The position numbers were made by a program, and so were the translations under genes. The notes below the pieces were generated by a model, which ran no database searches, was not told the origin of the DNA, and saw nothing but the letters and a program-made list of their open reading frames with translations. Below are positions 34,543-36,195 of a stretch of 36,195 bases of DNA, piece after piece. How positions within the stretch are numbered: position 1 is the first letter of the stretch; each line of letters starts with the position of its first letter. Source of the DNA: CAYQQR01 sp964420035 (GTDB lineage: Bacteria > Bacteroidota > Bacteroidia > Bacteroidales > SM23-62); the NCBI GenBank assembly GCA_964420035.1, contig CAYQQR010000043.1, positions 1-36,195 on the forward strand, written 5' to 3'.

Positions 34543-35853
34543 CTATTGGCTCAGGTTTGACACAGCATATAGAGGGATTACAATTATTTTGCCATATTGT
34601 GAGAAGTTTTCAAGGGATATGCGTATACCATAAGAAGATTTTTTCTCATTGATAAACAGGTTCAGGCTCTGCATTTTTCCGGTACTACCTGATTTAATTT
34701 CAACAGGTACAATCTGATTTCCTTTTTCTATTAAATAGTCAACCTCAGCGTTACTCCCTCTTTTTTCTCTGTGCCAGTAGTACAATTGATTTTTTTCTGT
34801 TTCCCGGCCGTATTTTATCAATTCAACACCCACAAATGCTTCAGCAATACTTCCTCTATTCAGGATGTCAATGTTTTCCGCGACCATTAAATCCGTGATT
34901 CTCAGTCCTGCAATTTGTTGAAAAATACCGCTATCATGCAGAAGACATTTAAAGTTTTTTAAGTTTGCTTTCGAACCCAATGGAATGCCCTGGCCGGAGG
35001 AATGGTATACTTTATAAACGAGCCCTGCCATTTCAAGTAGATCCAGGGCTTCTTTGGCTTGTGCCGGATTCGACAGGGAACCGGCTTTAGAATATATGTA
35101 TTTTCCGCCGGCCTGATAAACTACCGAGTTCATAACTTCGCGGAGGCGCAATACCGGAATCCGTTTTTTATACTTTACAAAATCGTCCAAATAGGAAGTC
35201 GCGATGTCCGATAATGCATGTTGCACCGATTTCATATCGGTACGATTCCCGATGAAAGTTTTGACGACCTCCGGCATCCCCCCGATCAACAGGAAATACC
35301 TTAAGTATTCCTTTAGTTTTTCATGGAAAGCTGAAATTATCGGGTTTTCAGCTGATGCTTCCTTTTTCATTTCAATTAATGCATCCTCCTCATTTGCCAA
35401 CAGAAATTCATCAAATGACATCGGATACATATACAATGAACGGATGCGGCCAACACCCCAGGAAGTTAGGTCGGAAAGCGCAAACTCAAGTAAGGAGCCA
35501 GCTGCAATAACATGCAATTTTGGTTTTAATTCATAAAAGTAGCGGAGTGCCTGGATGGCTTTCGAACAGCTTTGAATCTCGTCAAAGAATAATAGCGTCT
35601 CACCTTCAATAATTGGAATCCTGAGATAAGCAGATAGATTTGTGCAAATTCTTTCAGGGTCCAGATTCTGATCGAAAAAACTATGCGTTTCTGTATTCTT
35701 TTCAAAGTTTATCTCCACGAAATACTTGAACTCTTTTGCCAGTTCCCTTACAATGTATGTCTTGCCGACCTGACGGGCTCCGCGTAACATCAAGACTTTT
35801 CGATTTTCGTCAGTTTTCCAATCTGAAAGTGAATCTGAGATTTGCCTTCTCAT
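34543..35853 (-). CDS. AAA_14/DUF4143 family ATPase, second lineage
   Basis: A 436-residue P-loop protein with Walker A GARQVGKT (residues 25-32), Walker B LLFFDEIQSC, and sensor-like AAGSLLEFAL. The DUF4143 C-terminal part ends in the nuclease-like pattern NAEVDYLIEKG then VPVEIKSGSTGKMQSL. Longer and clearly divergent from the neighbouring family member at 33310, with which it is tail-to-tail, so the pair did not arise by a recent tandem duplication. The ATG at 35853 is preceded ten bases upstream by three phased direct repeats, which argues for a dedicated regulator, perhaps the protein itself. Function unknown. Confidence 0.93.
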   Translation of the reverse strand: MRRQISDSLSDWKTDENRKVLMLRGARQVGKTYIVRELAKEFKYFVEINFEKNTETHSFFDQNLDPERICTNLSAYLRIPIIEGETLLFFDEIQSCSKAIQALRYFYELKPKLHVIAAGSLLEFALSDLTSWGVGRIRSLYMYPMSFDEFLLANEEDALIEMKKEASAENPIISAFHEKLKEYLRYFLLIGGMPEVVKTFIGNRTDMKSVQHALSDIATSYLDDFVKYKKRIPVLRLREVMNSVVYQAGGKYIYSKAGSLSNPAQAKEALDLLEMAGLVYKVYHSSGQGIPLGSKANLKNFKCLLHDSGIFQQIAGLRITDLMVAENIDILNRGSIAEAFVGVELIKYGRETEKNQLYYWHREKRGSNAEVDYLIEKGNQIVPVEIKSGSTGKMQSLNLFINEKKSSYGIRISLENFSQYGKIIVIPLYAVSNLSQ

Positions 35854-35863
35854 TTTTTAAAAC

Positions 35864-35950
35864 ATTAAATAATCAAGGCTAATATAGCGATTTATGATTA
35901 AATAATCAAGGCTAATATTCAAAGATTGTATTAAGTAGTCAAGGCTAGAT
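35864..35950 (-). repeat. Three 33-base-phased direct repeats upstream of the ATPase
   Basis: Two identical 22-base units (35864-35885 and 35897-35918) with core TAATCAAGGCTAATAT, and a third degenerate unit (35930-35950, core TAGTCAAGGCTAGAT), begin exactly 33 bases apart. Each is separated by an 11-base unrelated spacer. The array ends ten bases before the ATPase start. Phasing by about three helical turns places the units on one face of DNA, as in cooperative operator sites. Confidence 0.8.
35879..35909 (-). promoter_or_regulatory. Candidate promoter inside the phased repeats
   Basis: Read on the minus strand, TTG (35909-35907, in the second repeat) and TATATTAG (35886-35879, entering the first repeat) are 20 bases apart. 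This approximates the Bacteroidota -33 and -7 elements (TAnnTTTG, one mismatch). A repressor bound to the repeats would cover this promoter. Confidence 0.35.
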
Positions 35951-36195
35951 TGCCGGTCCTGTAAGATAATATTTGTCAGAAATTTAGTTTCCTCACCCAG
36001 TTTCCAATTTCATTAAGGGTGTTTTTTCAGGGGTTGTTCCCTTTTCCATGGAGATCCCTTAGAAACTGCCTTTTGCCCGGCTGGTTCAATCCGCTTCTGC
36101 CTCGAAGAAGGCTCAAACTTCGTTCAGCAGTTCCCGACACAGGCAAATCAGAAAGGTCTGCCTTTGGTAGCTTTTAAATTTCAGGATGGCTTTGC
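35951..36195. other. Unassigned right edge with a short open frame
   Basis: No recognised gene. One plus-strand frame stays open from 36017 to the window end (59 codons, containing GLPLVAFKFQDGF) but has no start codon, and other frames of the same stretch are also partly open. It could be the decayed end of a gene or part of a dispersed repeat; I cannot tell which. Confidence 0.2.

Noticed and set aside
35864..35950. CRISPR array
   Set aside because: Only three units, 11-base spacers, no leader or cas genes; phased operator repeats explain it better.

Overview
The window reads as Bacteroidota, probably a marine or aquatic polysaccharide degrader. Support: a SusC/SusD pair, a hybrid two-component system with a two-propeller sensor, four formylglycine-type sulfatases, several lipoprotein signals, and C-terminal type IX secretion (T9SS type A) tails on four proteins. 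No rRNA, tRNA, CRISPR array or insertion sequence was recognised.

Layout. 1-2123: the start of a lipoprotein running off the left edge, a nucleoside-hydrolase-like lipoprotein and a small cysteine-rich protein, all on the minus strand. 2296-3877: an AT-rich restriction-modification pair, a beta-type DNA methyltransferase overlapping a BglII/BstYI-family endonuclease that is broken by a one-base slip in a run of seven C. 3974-33032: one large polysaccharide utilisation locus (PUL) for a sulfated glycan. 33310-35853: two convergent AAA_14/DUF4143 ATPases, each preceded by symmetric or repeated DNA. 35951-36195: nothing assignable.

The PUL has three blocks. Right block, minus strand, reading from 33032: secreted stand-alone binding-like module, SusC, SusD, sulfatase, DUF1680 glycosidase, LamG/propeller protein, sulfatase. 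Middle block, plus strand, from 14643: beta-propeller protein with T9SS tail, then a sulfatase fused to the same module as the stand-alone protein and a T9SS tail. Left block, minus strand, from 14419: hybrid sensor/regulator, CBM9-like lipoprotein, sulfatase, beta-propeller protein with T9SS tail, DUF1680 glycosidase. The DUF1680 and T9SS-propeller genes occur as close paralogue pairs, so part of the locus has been duplicated.

Inferred logic: secreted propeller proteins and sulfatases trim a sulfated polysaccharide at or outside the surface, SusCD imports oligomers, periplasmic sulfatases and DUF1680 enzymes finish the job, and the hybrid regulator switches the locus on. DUF1680 relatives include beta-L-arabinofuranosidases (GH127/GH146) and enzymes removing 3,6-anhydro-D-galactose from carrageenan in Zobellia, so sulfated arabinans or carrageenan-like galactans are the leading guesses. 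No GH16-type or polysaccharide-lyase depolymerase was recognised. The endo-acting step is therefore either encoded elsewhere or performed by the poorly characterised propeller proteins, which are the best candidates here for new biochemistry.
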